Notes: generated by a model from the letters alone, not told the origin. Numbered from the stretch's first letter, positions 35,212 through 47,251 are shown. The stretch: 64,000 nucleotides of DNA from Patellaria atrata CBS 101060 (GCA_010093705.1 MU006096.1:615908-679907), one strand, 5' to 3'. Program-made: numbers and translations.

Positions 35212-38121
35212 ATGGCCGAAAAGAACCTTCCACCTACCTCGACCTCTTTCATGAACACCACTTCTGGCTTCACGCCTTCCCCGATGGACCTGCTGATGGT
35301 CATACCTCGACTTGCTCAACGCGCCGGAGCTTTCGCTTTTTTTCACATGCCGGAACAATTTGACAATTTCATTGGCAAGGTACGAAATGGCGGTAGTGTT
35401 ATTGCGGAACCAACAATTCCGGAAACTATCAACATCACAGCCAAAATGACGCCGTCAACATTCGATCAAAGTGCTACCCCTCCACTTGCTTCTGCTGCTG
35501 CAGCACAACAAGCAGCGACACAAGCCACAAAGAATCTTTTCAACTTTCAGAATGTGAGAAACTTGGGTGGTGTGTTCCAGTATATGACTTCAAAGTGGGC
35601 TTTAGCCACGTTCGCGGCACATATCCTGGCGAATCGTACACACTTTTACGCTTCTTCACGAGTACCTTTGACCCTTAGATGGCCGATGCGTTTGGTTCTG
35701 TACATTATACCAATTTTCATATTCACCTATCAAACTCTCTGGATCCTACAAGGGCTCCGGTGTCAGACATCACTGGATTGGCCCGAGTTGAGGTATGGAA
35801 ATTCAGAGACACACCTCGACATCGATTTTGCTGGGGACGGAGGCTACCTATATCGACTGAGCTCTACAATACTTTTCTGGGAAACCGATGCGGATGCTTG
35901 TCGTAATGTCAATATGGGCGCCGTTGATGGACCGGTGACCGAGCTGAGTGGTTCTCTTGCACTTCTATGGCCCCTATTCGTTTCCTTGTGTTTCAGTACG
36001 TTCGTTGATACACTTGTTAACGCTTTACAAGGCCGAGCGTTCATGCCTGAGACCGGAATGACCATTTTCGAGCATTCTCTTGCGTTCGCGGAAGCAGAAG
36101 CAATGATTACCCGACCGTTTGACTTCGGCGGATTAGCAGTTAAAGGCGTCTCTGCTGATACCATCACTGTCTCAAAGGGCGTGGAGGGCAGCGGTAAAGT
36201 CTTGATCACCAAAGCTCTCATGCTCCAAGTCATGAACGTCCCTTCAGAAGTGCTTCTAATTTCACTGATATCATCGTTAAGTCACCTCACAGGAGGCATA
36301 TTGGTCGTCTTAGGAATGAAATCCAAGTTGAGGCTTATTCATTCCGGCATTTGGGGCCTTGCGTACATGAGCACTTTTGCTTGGAGCTTCTGGAAATTTT
36401 CGTTCAGGGACCTCGATGACGGCAAAGACTCTGCTATCTTAAGGTTCCCTACTGTCTGTATCATCGGATTCATTCCACACCTATTGATTCTTATAGGAAT
36501 CGCTTGTTGCGCCATGATCTATGGGTTAGCTCTTGTCATAACAGCTTTTGCACTGCCCGGTCGGTTCGTCGGGTTCAAGGAGAGATTAGCTGCAGCCTAT
36601 GAAAATCTGCATGCGAATGTTCACCTCTCGACAAACACCCCGATATCATTTAGCTGGCATGACGATTTCTATACGGCACTTCTGAAGACCGGCTTCACAA
36701 TACTCACCTCGGCAAGCGAAGCAGTCTACCTTAATGAGGGATCGAAAGTTCGCGTAGCCCAATCTACATGGCTGGAAGAAAAGCGAATCCAAGAGCTTTT
36801 TCAACAGAAAACTCTCTTGCACCGAATTATTAACAGAATCCCAGCGGAAATCCGGAACGATGCAATGGCGTTGAACATTGGCCTTTCAGAAGCTCCTAAC
36901 CGGGACAATGACGGTAGTTTCCTTCACTCTGGCTATGCTCAAGAGCGCAAGACGCGAAAGGCCCAAGCTACAACCGCAAAGGAACTAGAACTTGGTATCC
37001 TCGAACGCAGAAGTAGATATGTCATGACGACGGAGTTCTTGAAAGCTCTGTTTTCGTTCATTGCTTCATTGAATGCGTGGATATTCATCAGACTATTACA
37101 GGCCATGAGAATCACGTACCGTCCAAGATGGCTTCTCCGTATATCAGGTATAGATGAACAAATAAGGAAAGGTCGCCCTCAAAGTCGAGGTGTCAAAACG
37201 CATTCTCGGGAGAAGTTGCGGGATTTCTACCATATCTTACCTGATGGGACTCTTAGATACTTTACTGACAGACCGGTATCTCCAACGCAGTTTCAATATT
37301 CGAATGATCGCAACGTAGATGTCGAGGATATAACTCGCGATCGGATCCAGACTTGGTTTACAGAAAAAGAGCCGCCGGAGAAGATCGAGGAGAGAGTTAA
37401 CGATCATCTCTACGAGTGGTGGAAAGGTGGCGGTTGGTGGGGAGATAAAGACGAGAGTGGAGAGTACGTAGACCACATGGAAGATGACGATATCACCAGT
37501 GTAATCACAATATCCTCAACTGCTGAACGGGAAGACGAGTGGTCCGATATTGACGAAGGTGTGCGTACTCCAACTCAAGAAGATCCATATCCTATCAGCA
37601 GAGAGGCCACGCCGATGACTGATGATTTGATGAATACTTCCCATCTTGCAAACCTTCTAGATCCCCAAACAGCCGATCAACGATCAGAAGCGCAGATATT
37701 AGCAAGACATCTGAAGAGCGAGGGCATTATGACGCGATCTCAGTATAAGCGAGACCTACTGAGAGATCGATCTCGTATACTATTATCGCGAAATGGAAGT
37801 ACTACAGTAGGTGGCCTCTTGTCAGCAGAAGATGAAGAGCGTGAACTGGAGAAATTCATCCTCGATCGACGTTCGGCTACCCCTCGGAGCTCGAATGACA
37901 ATAAAAACGGAGCTACATGGGATACTGGAGCTGAAGGCATGGGATCAGGCGGACCGCAATGCGTGGTTTGTCAGTTCTCACCACGGACTGTCTTAGTTTG
38001 GCCATGCGGTTGTCTGAGTCTTTGCGATGACTGCAGAGTGGGCCTTGCGGCTAGAAACTTCTCGTCTTGCGTTTGCTGCCGTAGCAATGTGGTGGCATAT
38101 TCGCGTCTGTATGTTCCCTGA
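35212..38121 (+). CDS. Asi1/Asi3-like RING E3 ligase, membrane protein
   Basis: Single-exon gene, 969 aa. In yeast, Asi1 and Asi3 form an inner-nuclear-membrane ubiquitin ligase that degrades mislocalised proteins and latent transcription factors. The C-terminus matches that family: CVVCQFSPRTVLVWPCGC, then CDDC, then CVCC, and the end YSRLYVP (residues about 916-969). This RING uses Cys in PCGC where classical RINGs have His. Hydrophobic spans are visible at about 160-185 (LRWPMRLVLYIIPIFIFTY), 245-270 (LALLWPLFVSLCFSTFV), 340-365 (VLLISLISSLSHLTGGILVV), 380-400 and 410-445 (CIIGFIPHLLILIGIACCAM). A soluble region with acidic repeats precedes the RING. The start ATG follows CGCA and is the first in frame. 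Confidence 0.88.
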   Translation: MAEKNLPPTSTSFMNTTSGFTPSPMDLLMVIPRLAQRAGAFAFFHMPEQFDNFIGKVRNGGSVIAEPTIPETINITAKMTPSTFDQSATPPLASAAAAQQAATQATKNLFNFQNVRNLGGVFQYMTSKWALATFAAHILANRTHFYASSRVPLTLRWPMRLVLYIIPIFIFTYQTLWILQGLRCQTSLDWPELRYGNSETHLDIDFAGDGGYLYRLSSTILFWETDADACRNVNMGAVDGPVTELSGSLALLWPLFVSLCFSTFVDTLVNALQGRAFMPETGMTIFEHSLAFAEAEAMITRPFDFGGLAVKGVSADTITVSKGVEGSGKVLITKALMLQVMNVPSEVLLISLISSLSHLTGGILVVLGMKSKLRLIHSGIWGLAYMSTFAWSFWKFSFRDLDDGKDSAILRFPTVCIIGFIPHLLILIGIACCAMIYGLALVITAFALPGRFVGFKERLAAAYENLHANVHLSTNTPISFSWHDDFYTALLKTGFTILTSASEAVYLNEGSKVRVAQSTWLEEKRIQELFQQKTLLHRIINRIPAEIRNDAMALNIGLSEAPNRDNDGSFLHSGYAQERKTRKAQATTAKELELGILERRSRYVMTTEFLKALFSFIASLNAWIFIRLLQAMRITYRPRWLLRISGIDEQIRKGRPQSRGVKTHSREKLRDFYHILPDGTLRYFTDRPVSPTQFQYSNDRNVDVEDITRDRIQTWFTEKEPPEKIEERVNDHLYEWWKGGGWWGDKDESGEYVDHMEDDDITSVITISSTAEREDEWSDIDEGVRTPTQEDPYPISREATPMTDDLMNTSHLANLLDPQTADQRSEAQILARHLKSEGIMTRSQYKRDLLRDRSRILLSRNGSTTVGGLLSAEDEERELEKFILDRRSATPRSSNDNKNGATWDTGAEGMGSGGPQCVVCQFSPRTVLVWPCGCLSLCDDCRVGLAARNFSSCVCCRSNVVAYSRLYVP

Positions 38122-39167
38122 GCATCTTACGATCTCATGCATCATCGAAAGGAGTTCGGGATTTCAGGGTTCAGGAATAGGGCGCAAGCATTGTTTGACT
38201 CCTCTGGGAGCATCATACAGAAGCGGTACTGTACATACTAGAACAATCGTTTGTCCGTGGCGTGAATGAGCGATAGACTTCGTGGATGAAATGATTTGTA
38301 CAGTTCTTTTACTGCTCAACCAATACCCAATCATATTCTGGCATCATACTTGATCACTCTTAGTACCCCATTAGGGAATAGGTGTGAAGCTTGTGCCCTG
38401 AGTGGCATACAGTTCATATCTTGATAAGCAGATTAGAAATGCAAAATTATGCTTCGGTTTACTATAGTGAACATAGTGACACTCTGTCTCTCTCCTTCTC
38501 TAAATAAATCCGTGTCCTATCCTGTCATATCTAGTACTTCGCAATTACTATATGCCTTCAGGAAGTGCGGGATTGTTTGCACTATAAACTCGAGTCCGGA
38601 ATGTTAATGTTGTGTTATACAGCCAAATTCCTCTGCACAACACAATGGAATATCTCCCTAGGATAAGGGGTAACCCAAAAGGAGGTCGAAGCCAAAAGTT
38701 AGCATGATGGATTCTTGTCGGAAATCGCTCGGGGCGGAGATTTTTTGTTGTAACCTTTAGATCTGGACTCATTCTTGAATCTGTTCACTGATTCATCACT
38801 TACCGATTACACTCAGTTAGATCCTCTTCCAATTAATAATACAAGTGAACATTTCCCCGCTTTGTGCACGTTCGAATTGTCAAGGCACGTCAGGATGCTC
38901 GGCTCCCTTGCTCCAAGATACTAATTGCGTCACGACGACTCTACGAAGACGCACTTTATCTTGAAAGATCTTAGTATGAGCTTCAGGGATATACAAATCG
39001 TGCAAAGTATATCAATGAGAATGAATTCCCTTTTGAAAGAACTCAGGCTTGCTCAATACTCAAACACTGAGAACATTAGTTTTATATCTTACTCCCCCGT
39101 CATCTTGAGCAATTGATCGCGTTTTGTGCTAATATATTCCACGAATCATACCAATTATACCAACGTC
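38122..39167. other. Intergenic region, no gene recognised
   Basis: Holds the 3' flank of the Asi-like gene and the promoter of the dehydrogenase gene. TGTACAG/GTACTGTAC words occur at about 38225-38305. Frames are short and without domains. Confidence 0.5.
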
Positions 39168-40391
39168 ATGGCTCCCTCAACATCGAAGCAATGGGTCGTT
39201 GCAGGCAAGGATGGATTCGATTCTTTGAAATTCGAGGAAAAGGAGATTCCCAAGCTGGGAGACAAGGATGTATTAGTAAAGTGTGCGTCCTCATTTGCCT
39301 TCATTTTGCGTTTCTTATACAGTACACATAAAATTGACATTTCATAGTTCACGCTACATCCCTGAATTACCGTGATCTCGTCATTCCAAAGGTTGGGCTT
39401 TTCCCTTAAGATTTTATCACCTAAAGCCCACTAAGGTTAACCAACTGCAGGGCAAATATCCTTTCCCGCTCAACGACAATATAGTCCCGGGATCCGATGG
39501 CGCTGGTACCGTTGAAGCGGTCGGCATCAATGTCAGCCGCTTCCAACCCGGCGACCGTGTCGTAACTCTATTCAATCAGGGCCACCAAGCTGGCAGCTTA
39601 GATATGAACTCTATATCGACCGGGCTTGGCGGCACATTGCACGGAACCCTCCGCACCTATGGGACCTTTGATGAGACTGGTCTAGTCAAGGCTCCCAGTA
39701 ATCTTAATTGGTTAGAAGCCAGCACTCTCAGCTGCGCGGCCTTGACAGCATGGAACGCGCTTTACGGATTAGAGAGTCGAGCGCTCAGGCAAGGAGATTG
39801 GGTCTTAACACAGGGCACGGGTGGTGTTAGTGTATTTGCTTTGCAGGCGAGTAGTCTCCTTTCGACCTCTTTATCTTTTCCTGCAGTTTCATAGCTAACC
39901 TCCCACAGTTCGCTAAATCCGCTGGTGCAAGAGTGATCGCAACAACTTCCTCCGACGACAAAGCCAATAAACTCAAAGAGCTCGGTGCTGACCACGTGAT
40001 AAACTACAATGAGGACGCCAACTGGGGCGAGACTGCCAAAAAGCTCACCGGCGGCATCGGCGTACAGCATATTCCCGAAGTTGGTGGTCCGGCAACCCTC
40101 AAGCAGTCCCTCAAAGCTATTGCCATCGACGGTGTGATCAGCGTCATCGGCTTCGTGGGTGGCGGGAAGGATTCACCCTCTTTCCTCGAGGTACTTAATA
40201 GTCTTTGCACGGTGCGTGGTCTCCTTGTCGGAAGTAGGTTGCAGTTCGAGGATATGAACCGTGCGATTGAGGCGAATAACATCAAACCCGTGGTTGATGA
40301 GAAGGTGTTCAAGCTGGAGGAGGCGAAGGAGGCGTATCAGTATATGTGGGATCGGAAGCACTTTGGGAAGCTGGTCATTCAGATCGAGTAG
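39168..40391 (+). CDS. Zinc-type alcohol dehydrogenase / quinone oxidoreductase family protein
   Basis: NAD(P)H-dependent medium-chain dehydrogenase/reductase. Four exons: 39168-39282, 39348-39391, 39451-39846 and 39909-40391 (345 aa, normal length). The GroES-like domain carries VKFHATSLNYRDLVIPKGKY and IVPGSDGAGTVEAVG. The nucleotide-binding fold carries VLTQGTGGVSVFALQFAKSA and ARVIATTSSDDKANKLKELG. The protein ends HFGKLVIQIE. The catalytic zinc ligands of classical ADH (Cys near 40, the GHE motif) are not seen: NYRD and GSDGAG stand in their places, as in the zinc-independent quinone-oxidoreductase branch. So the common annotation zinc-type may be misleading. The third intron starts with GC instead of GT (CAG followed by GCGAGT). 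Confidence 0.9.
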
Positions 40392-41114
40392 GTAGCCAGT
40401 ATGTCGAAGGAGACAAAGGAGATGAGCACTTGCTGAGCTCAGATAGATCATCCTTGACAGATGATAATACACGGACGTATACGACTCCCATATTAGCGAG
40501 AATTTGAGCTCTGCTAACCATTGACCTCATGGGTCTATTTTCGTTGGGATTCCCTTTTGGCTGTGACTGATATTTGCGATATATGATGTCTTGTCACTGT
40601 TCTCCCTATTCAATTTCATTGTCCACCACTTATCTATATTGATACAAAGACACTTTCCATCACTTTCCCGTTCCTTCCCTTTGGAAAGGATTTTAACCTG
40701 TTATACTATTTACTTACCAACCAAAAAACCTCTCAAATCAATTCAAAAAGTATCTCCCACCGAGAGCTTAGCCCAAGTCAATACTACCACTCCACGATAC
40801 CGTTTGCACAACTTCTACACGCGACGGCAAGGAAACTCTGGATAGTGAACTTTAATAATATATCCCGTCTATGTCTATATGGTGGTAGGCAGCTTAGATT
40901 TCTAAAATAATCACTTCTGGAAGCGGAACCAAGGATACGCTTTATGCTATCTCTGTCCTTACTACTTTCCATCCCGCTTTGTTGCAGTGTAACTTATTCC
41001 ATCAGATCCCTTCTCCTCAGTATCATTGCCGTTAAGTGTTTTACATGGATAGTATCTAAACGGTTTGAGGTTTGATGCTATCTTAAATCATTCCAGCTTC
41101 ATGATTCCGCAACC
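40392..41114. other. Intergenic region between convergent genes
   Basis: Both flanking genes end here, so this is shared 3' flank. Frames are short and there is no structure of note. Confidence 0.5.
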
Positions 41115-42699
41115 CTAACACCCCAGATACTTCTGCTCGACCCACCTCTCCTCATAATCATCCACAAGCCTGCAAACCACAACCATGATATCTGGAAACA
41201 CGCTCAGTAATCTGTTCACCCCCTTCCTACCTGCCAAATACGCCACAAACACAATTCTCTCCTCATCGACACCATGGTCGACCAACACCCGCACCGCCAT
41301 CAGCGCTGCCGCTCCGGACGTCATCTGGCTATCCAGCAGCAACACCCTCGCGTCAGCGGGCAGGTTCGGGGCTAAGCGGAGATAATGCAACTCGGGCTCC
41401 CCGGTGGTCCGATGCGTCTGTATCAACACGCGGCCGATGCGGCAATCGGGGATGACGCGCTTCAGCCCGATCTCGAGGACGGAGCCGCCGCGGAGGATGG
41501 TTACGGCACTCACCTCACCGGTCTGCTTCAAGCCTATGTAGTGATTGTTCTGGGCGGTTAGGATCTGTGTCGGCTTGAACTCCATGCACGCGATGGCGCG
41601 CTCGACGAGGAGGGCGGTGAGACGGTCGAAGTAAAATATGAAGTCTTCCCGGGGCAGGGACGGGTCGAGGAGGAGGGTGTTCATGCCGACTATTTGGCGC
41701 GTCTGCGGGAGTTCGATGAGGTTGGGAGATGGAGGGGCGGCTTCGGCCACCCGGCCCAGACGCTTCAGCTCTACTTGGTGCAGGCGGGATTTGAGTTTGA
41801 GGATCTTGCGGATGCGATCGGCGACCATGCCGATGGCGACGGTGTTTTCGATCCCTCGTGGGATGATGATGTCCGCGATGTTGCGTTGCGGTTCGACGTA
41901 TCTGTGGAAGTTCGGCTTCACGAAGGAGAACCATTGTTTGATGCAGCCGCCTATGTCTCGACCCCTATCTTTGACGTCGCGGAGCACTTTTGAGCTGTGT
42001 TAGCCTTTTTGGTGGTAAAATGATTAAGTTTGATAACGTACATCTTCGAGATAGACATAGATCGGCGTCTGCTTCTGCAAAAATCTATCTTTCGTCAGTT
42101 ACGGTTTGAATGGTCCCTGGGTTCTTTACGTAGGGCAGACCTTCAAATCAAGTAAATCCAAAACGCGCTGGTCATGCAATGCAAAGATGCCTTCTAATAT
42201 CAATACATGGGGAGAATAAATCGTATGCACTTCTGTTACACGCTGATGCTTTTCAAAGGAGTAAATCGGTAAATCGGCTTTCTTCCTATACTGGATTAAT
42301 ACGTCACGCGAGCAGTAAATCTGGTTTTAACAGGGGCCGCACCCTTCTTTAATAGCTCGTAACTTTTCAACTAATAGATCAAAATCAATGGCTGCTGGGG
42401 CGTCAAAGTCGAATTCACAATTGAATGCCTTTTTCGACTGTTCGGGTGTCAGGGGATTGTAGAAAGAATCCTTATGTGTATGATTAGAACTCGTTAACAG
42501 TTATACGAAGTAGTGATACTAGGCATACCATGGACATGATGACAACCCATGGTAAATTCATAGAAGCTACAATTGCTAGAGCTAAGGATGTCTTCCCCGA
42601 TCCTGAACTTCCAGCTATTCCAATAATACTCGTATTAAACCATGGCGGCGAGTAATGAGCCTTTTGTTGGCTTTTCTGATCGTCCGTTGCTTCCTCCAT
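41115..42699 (-). CDS. Uridine kinase with C-terminal uracil phosphoribosyltransferase-like domain
   Basis: Pyrimidine salvage enzyme that phosphorylates uridine and cytidine (Urk1/UCKL type). Five exons: 42699-42529, 42470-42343, 42285-42141, 42084-42042 and 41986-41115 (452 aa). The P-loop GIAGSSGSGKTSLA is at residues 27-40. DSFYNPLTPEQ, the lid region DLPIYSFEKHQR and LEGIFALHD follow. ADADLCLSRRLLRDVKDRGR is the kinase signature joining exons 4 and 5. From about 235 the UPRT-like domain follows (HYIGLKQTGEVSAVTILRGG, then TGEPELHYLRLAPNL). Its PRPP loop reads LLLDSQMTSGAAAL, in contrast to the canonical DPMLATGGS. The phosphoribosyltransferase activity may therefore be lost or regulatory, as is common in this fused family. 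Identity is secure. Confidence 0.93.
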
Positions 42700-43422
42700 G
42701 GCCGCAACTCGACGGGAGAGATTCTTAGGGTAGAAGATATTGTATGTTCAGGGCATACTGTGTATAGAGAAACTTATAAAACACTGGAAACACCCCCCCT
42801 CCTCTTTCGTCGACGTAAGAGATATTGAAAAGTGTTGTAGTAAAGGTAAGGTAAGCATCTCCTCTAATCTCGAATACTAAGCCGAGGAAGTTCTAGTTCG
42901 ATGAAGCGCACGTGAATTAAACCATCATTGGTCAAAATGGGAACAGAGCTCTCGCTTCTAACTGCAAGCTTTTCTTTACCTTCAACCTCATTCATAGCGA
43001 GAACTTCTTTCTTTTCTACAACTTTTTGAAACTGCGTAGGGTGCTCTTCGTCGGAGCCTCGTAGTACCCTTGACCTTTAGCAGATGGATGTCCGCTGAAT
43101 GATCAAAGTAGCCCGCTATGGTAGCTGAGCGTTGTGCATCCTACTCAAAGATGTCTGCTCACCATCTTTCAGAGCTCTTCTACAGCCTCCGTCGGCTTGG
43201 GTACGTCCACACGACATGTCTTCGAGCGACGGGTTGAGGAGATCAAACCTTCCAAGACGTACGTTCCCGCTCCTTCCTTTTTTCCAGTAGTTCGGTCGAA
43301 GCACATGATGCGACAAACGACAAGTTGGGAATCTCTCCGACAACATCAATGAGGAGACTATGTTAACTTGATTTCTGACCTTCAACCTCTTATTCTACTG
43401 GATACGGAAACCTTCAGCTACC
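42700..43422. other. Divergent promoter region
   Basis: About 720 bp between the starts of the uridine kinase gene (-) and the Gid8 gene (+). It holds both promoters. No gene is supported. Confidence 0.5.
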
Positions 43423-44382
43423 ATGGCTGCACTCCTGTATGGAGATGATTGGCTGACGAAAAAGTTCAACAGTGATATTAATTCTGTCATCATGGATTAT
43501 CTCATCACCGAAGGCTACCCGCATGCAGCAAAGACATTCGCTATGGAGTCAAATATCCAAAACTATGGAGATAGAGATTCGATAGAGCAAAGAGTAGCCA
43601 TTCGAAAGGCCATCCACGCCGGCGACATTCAATCTGCCATCGAAAAGATAAACGATCTAAACCCTCAGGTAAGACGCATGTATACTTCTCTAGATTCATC
43701 TTTATCCCACTCTTTGCTATGATTATACACCGTTTCATGCACCACTCATAGCCACTGCTTTGATGATAGAAAAACACCAACTTCAGTCCTCAGTATGAGC
43801 AATACAACCACTCCAACAATTTCGTCTCTTATGCTACTTGTTACCTTTCAGCTAACCCGATGGAACGCTTAGATCCTAGACCACGACTCATCTTTACATT
43901 TTGCTCTCCTCCGCCTCCAACTCATCGAACTCATCCGTACTTGCACCTCAACGCCTAACGGCGACATCACACCAGCCCTGACATTCGCAACCACACAACT
44001 GGCCCCCCGAGCTCCCACAAACGACACCTTCCTCGCCGACCTAGAAAAAACAATGGCACTACTCATCTTCCCCCGCGAAAACCTCAGTCCCCCTCTCGCC
44101 GGTCTTCTCGATTCAAGTCTTCGGCAACAAGTCGCAACGAGGGTTAACGAAGCCATCCTACTAAGCCAAGGCAAAGACAGAGAGGCCAAGATAAAAGGCC
44201 TGATAAAACTGCGAGTGTGGTCGGAGCAGAAAGCGAGGGATAACGGGGTCAAAGATCTACCCAGTCGCCTGCCGTTGGGTTTGGATGATGAGGTGGGCAT
44301 GGAAGCGAGCGAGGAAGAAGAGGAGGAGGAAGATGAAGATGAGACTATGAATGGAGGTGCGGATGATCCTATGGTTCCGTAG
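43423..44382 (+). CDS. gid8: GID/CTLH ubiquitin ligase subunit Gid8-like
   Basis: Scaffold subunit of the GID/CTLH E3 complex that degrades gluconeogenic enzymes in yeast. Two exons, 43423-43668 and 43873-44382 (251 aa). LisH is at about 20-45 (DINSVIMDYLITEGYPHAAK). CTLH follows at about 55-112 (RVAIRKAIHAGDIQSAIEKI then the exon junction ILDHDSSLHFALLRLQLIEL). A CRA-type helical region runs to about 225, with an acidic tail (EEEEEEEDEDE). The order LisH-CTLH-CRA with no SPRY or RING separates Gid8 from its partners. The 204-bp intron is much longer than others in the window, but its ends are good (CAG then GTAAGA; GCTTAG then ATC) and the frame closes. Confidence 0.9.
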
Positions 44383-45457
44383 TGGGGAGATTATGGATGA
44401 GTGATGATTGTATGATGCATTCATGGGCGTATTGGAGTACTGGAAGGACGGCGGACGGGTGGGGTTTGAGATATTGCTCAGGATTCACTTATCGATATAC
44501 TAATGGGATTTCCTCCAATTGATACCTCCGTGTCTGTTGAGTGAACTACGCTTCGACCTCATACCAAAAGTTCATCATCCCCTCGTCTCGATCCATGTAC
44601 CTTGGTCTGCTTCACGACCCTCGCAGGCGCGGTAGATGAACTCCGTGACAATCGATGCTATTCGGTTACGCTTACTAGCACGTCTTTCGCCCCATGATAC
44701 GATCCTATGTCAACGTACGTCCAGCGCGTTGGAGCAATCGAGCGCCGGTTGTACAGTGCAGTACGATACAGCTAACCCCTCTAAAAAAAAATAAAAAAAA
44801 AAAATCGCAGGAATCCGAAATTATCTGCATTTATCGTATAGTGCAGTACAGTACACTCTGCACTCAGCGCTCCGCACAACAGAAAGAGAGAAGCATGGGA
44901 TTAGCCTAGTATTATACTATACTCTCCTACCTCTACTTAGCCAGTTTAATTCGCATACCCTCACCCCCGAATTGACGTCGCGTCTACATCACGAACCACG
45001 ATCTCGATATGGCCTCAGAATCCCGTGATCCGTGATACGTTGTAAAGGTTATAGGTGTCTACCTATCACCTTTCACTCCTGTCAGGAACCTGAGATACCG
45101 TCATTGCCCATTGCGTTCACGTCCCCTTCACCTCGTCAGATGGGTGTACTGGTGCGATAGCAAGGGTTCGTTGTTGTTTGCTGATATCTTGTACAATCCA
45201 ATCCAATACAATTCGTTTTTGCTTTTGCGCTGTCGATGTGATTCTTCCGTCTTTCCATCATCCCGATCACGGTTGCTGTGCGACGTATATCTCTTCTTTA
45301 ATCAGCCATGTAATGCATGACAGTGTTTCCCAAATCGCTTTTAAGGGTCTTCCGGCTCTCTGGCAGTATCCTAGCTCTGTAACCCCTCCACGAGTTCCCT
45401 CCTCGAGGAGATACACGACCATCTTCTCGTTTCGAAGATCACTTCCAAACGTCCCCG
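44383..45457. other. Intergenic region between convergent genes
   Basis: Both neighbours end here. GTAC-rich words occur at about 44748-44770 and 44838-44860, with an A-rich tract at about 44784-44806. Nothing coding is supported. Confidence 0.5.
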
Positions 45458-47251
45458 TTACTCGATAACATACGGCCCCGCGCCCTCTCCGAACAGCAAA
45501 TGCGGCTTCCGCTGAGCCAGATCCAAAATCGTCTGCGCGAACACTGAATTGGCCCACGCGAACCAACTCCCTATGCAATCATCAGTAATACTCCACAAAC
45601 ACCCCCCTCTCCTCGAACTCACTTGTATAATCCCTGATAACATCGACATTGATACTCTCATGCACAAGCCCAAGTCTGCAACTCTTCTTCACCAGCCCCA
45701 CCAACCTCACAATCTCCTCGTCCTCCTCGCTCGTCATAGCCTGCACGAGGAGACTCATAGGCCACGCGTTCTGCGGTCCGATATGTGGGCCCCCTATCCC
45801 CTCGAACATGCGGCCGGAGAGGAAATACGGATTCCCCCGTTTCGCGAGCAGCATCTTGCGCGTGTTCTGATACGTCGTATCTGCACGATCAACGAAGCCT
45901 AGGAGGGGTAAAGCGAGCAGAGAGGGTAGATTCGCATCGTCCATTATGATGTGGGAGCCGTAACCGTCGACCTCGTACGCGAAGACGTGGCCGTATTTCT
46001 TGTGTGTCACGACGCCGTGTTCCCAGACCCCTGCTTCGATCCTCTCGGAGCGCGCCTGTAGGTCTTTGGCGATTTTTGTCTTTCCTGCTTCGTTTAGGAT
46101 GGCTGCGGTGCGTTTGAGTTCTACGGCCATCATGGCGTTAGCGGGGATGAAGAAGCCTAGGGTCGTGGCATCGTCGCTGGGGCGGAAAGCACTGCGGATG
46201 AGGCCCGTGCCGCTGTTCAGGGGGTTGCCGATACCGCCGAGGTTCAAGGTCTCGGTGCCTGTGGTGGTGTGGCGCTGGAAGCGGTATTCGTTGAGGTCGA
46301 ATTCGCCGGTTTCGGGACGGAATGTTGGTTTTGATTGTTGGTCGAGGACGTTGAGAAGGGTGGAGAGCGCTTCGTACCAGCGCGGGGTCAGGAATGCGGT
46401 AGATTTGGTATGGTCGTAAAACTGGTTTGCGAGGGAGAGGAAGTGGGCGAGGGAGTCGAGCTCGTATTTGCACTCGAACACGAAGGAGGGTGAGTAGTAT
46501 GGGTGGACGTCATCATCCATACCATTATCGGAGGGATCTAGCCTGCTAGGAGGTGGTGGCTGGAAAGCATTGCAGTACGGAGACCCAATGACGAACTCTG
46601 CTTGGGTGTTGATGGCTCCTAATATAAGCTCCTCGATCGCCTTGTCCTTCTTCGCTAGTTTCTGGTACTGGGCCAATTGGTTCGTCGAGTCTCTGAGCCA
46701 TTCCGCGTTGATGTCTCCGGTGACTATGAAGGACTGCGGTCCCTCCCATGCTCCATCCTCGGTCTTGCTCTTCTTTGCCTTTTTCTTACGTTCTTTTGCA
46801 TCCGTAACATTACTATGCCATCGCACGGTGGTATCTAAGGTATTAGGGAAGGCATTCTCAAAAATTCGAGCTAGGTCTTTATCTTTCATGCGTGAAGTAA
46901 TATCTTCTATAACTTTTTCCACCAAGGGGGACTCGAACGTCCGACAGTACCGTGATGGCCGCTGAAAAGGTAACTCCATAGGACCTTCGCTATACGGGGA
47001 GCTGTATGTAGAACAGTTGAATTAGAGACTGTACTAATGTGTAGACCGTCATGAGAATAGTAGACATACTGTGAAAACTCCGAATAGGTTTTGTAATCTG
47101 GACATGCCGTCCTGTACCGTGCTCTATCAAGCGGTTGTTGATTACTGCTGCCACGTCCTAGGGTATCAGTATTGGAAGCTGAGATTTGTGGAATGTACAG
47201 CGTGGCCACGCTGAGCAGCCCAATTAAGGCTTCTGGGAGTGAGTTGAACAT
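45458..47251 (-). CDS. Secreted GH125 exo-alpha-1,6-mannosidase-like protein
   Basis: Family GH125 (metal-independent exo-alpha-1,6-mannosidase, formerly DUF1237), probably acting on mannoproteins outside the cell or in the secretory pathway. Exons: 47251-47070, 47001-45623 and 45570-45458 (557 aa). The start at 47251 gives a signal peptide (MFNSLPEALIGLLSVATLYI). Family blocks are present: PSRYCRTFESPLVEKVIEDI, IVTGDINAEWLRDSTNQLAQ, NPLNSGTGLIRSAFRPSDDA, YEVDGYGSHIIMDDANLPSL, NAWPMSLLVQAMTS and LVHESINVD. The end is SWFAWANSVFAQTILDL across the last junction. The acidic residues in MDDAN and HESIN are the likely catalytic pair by position, which is inference. Confidence 0.92.
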
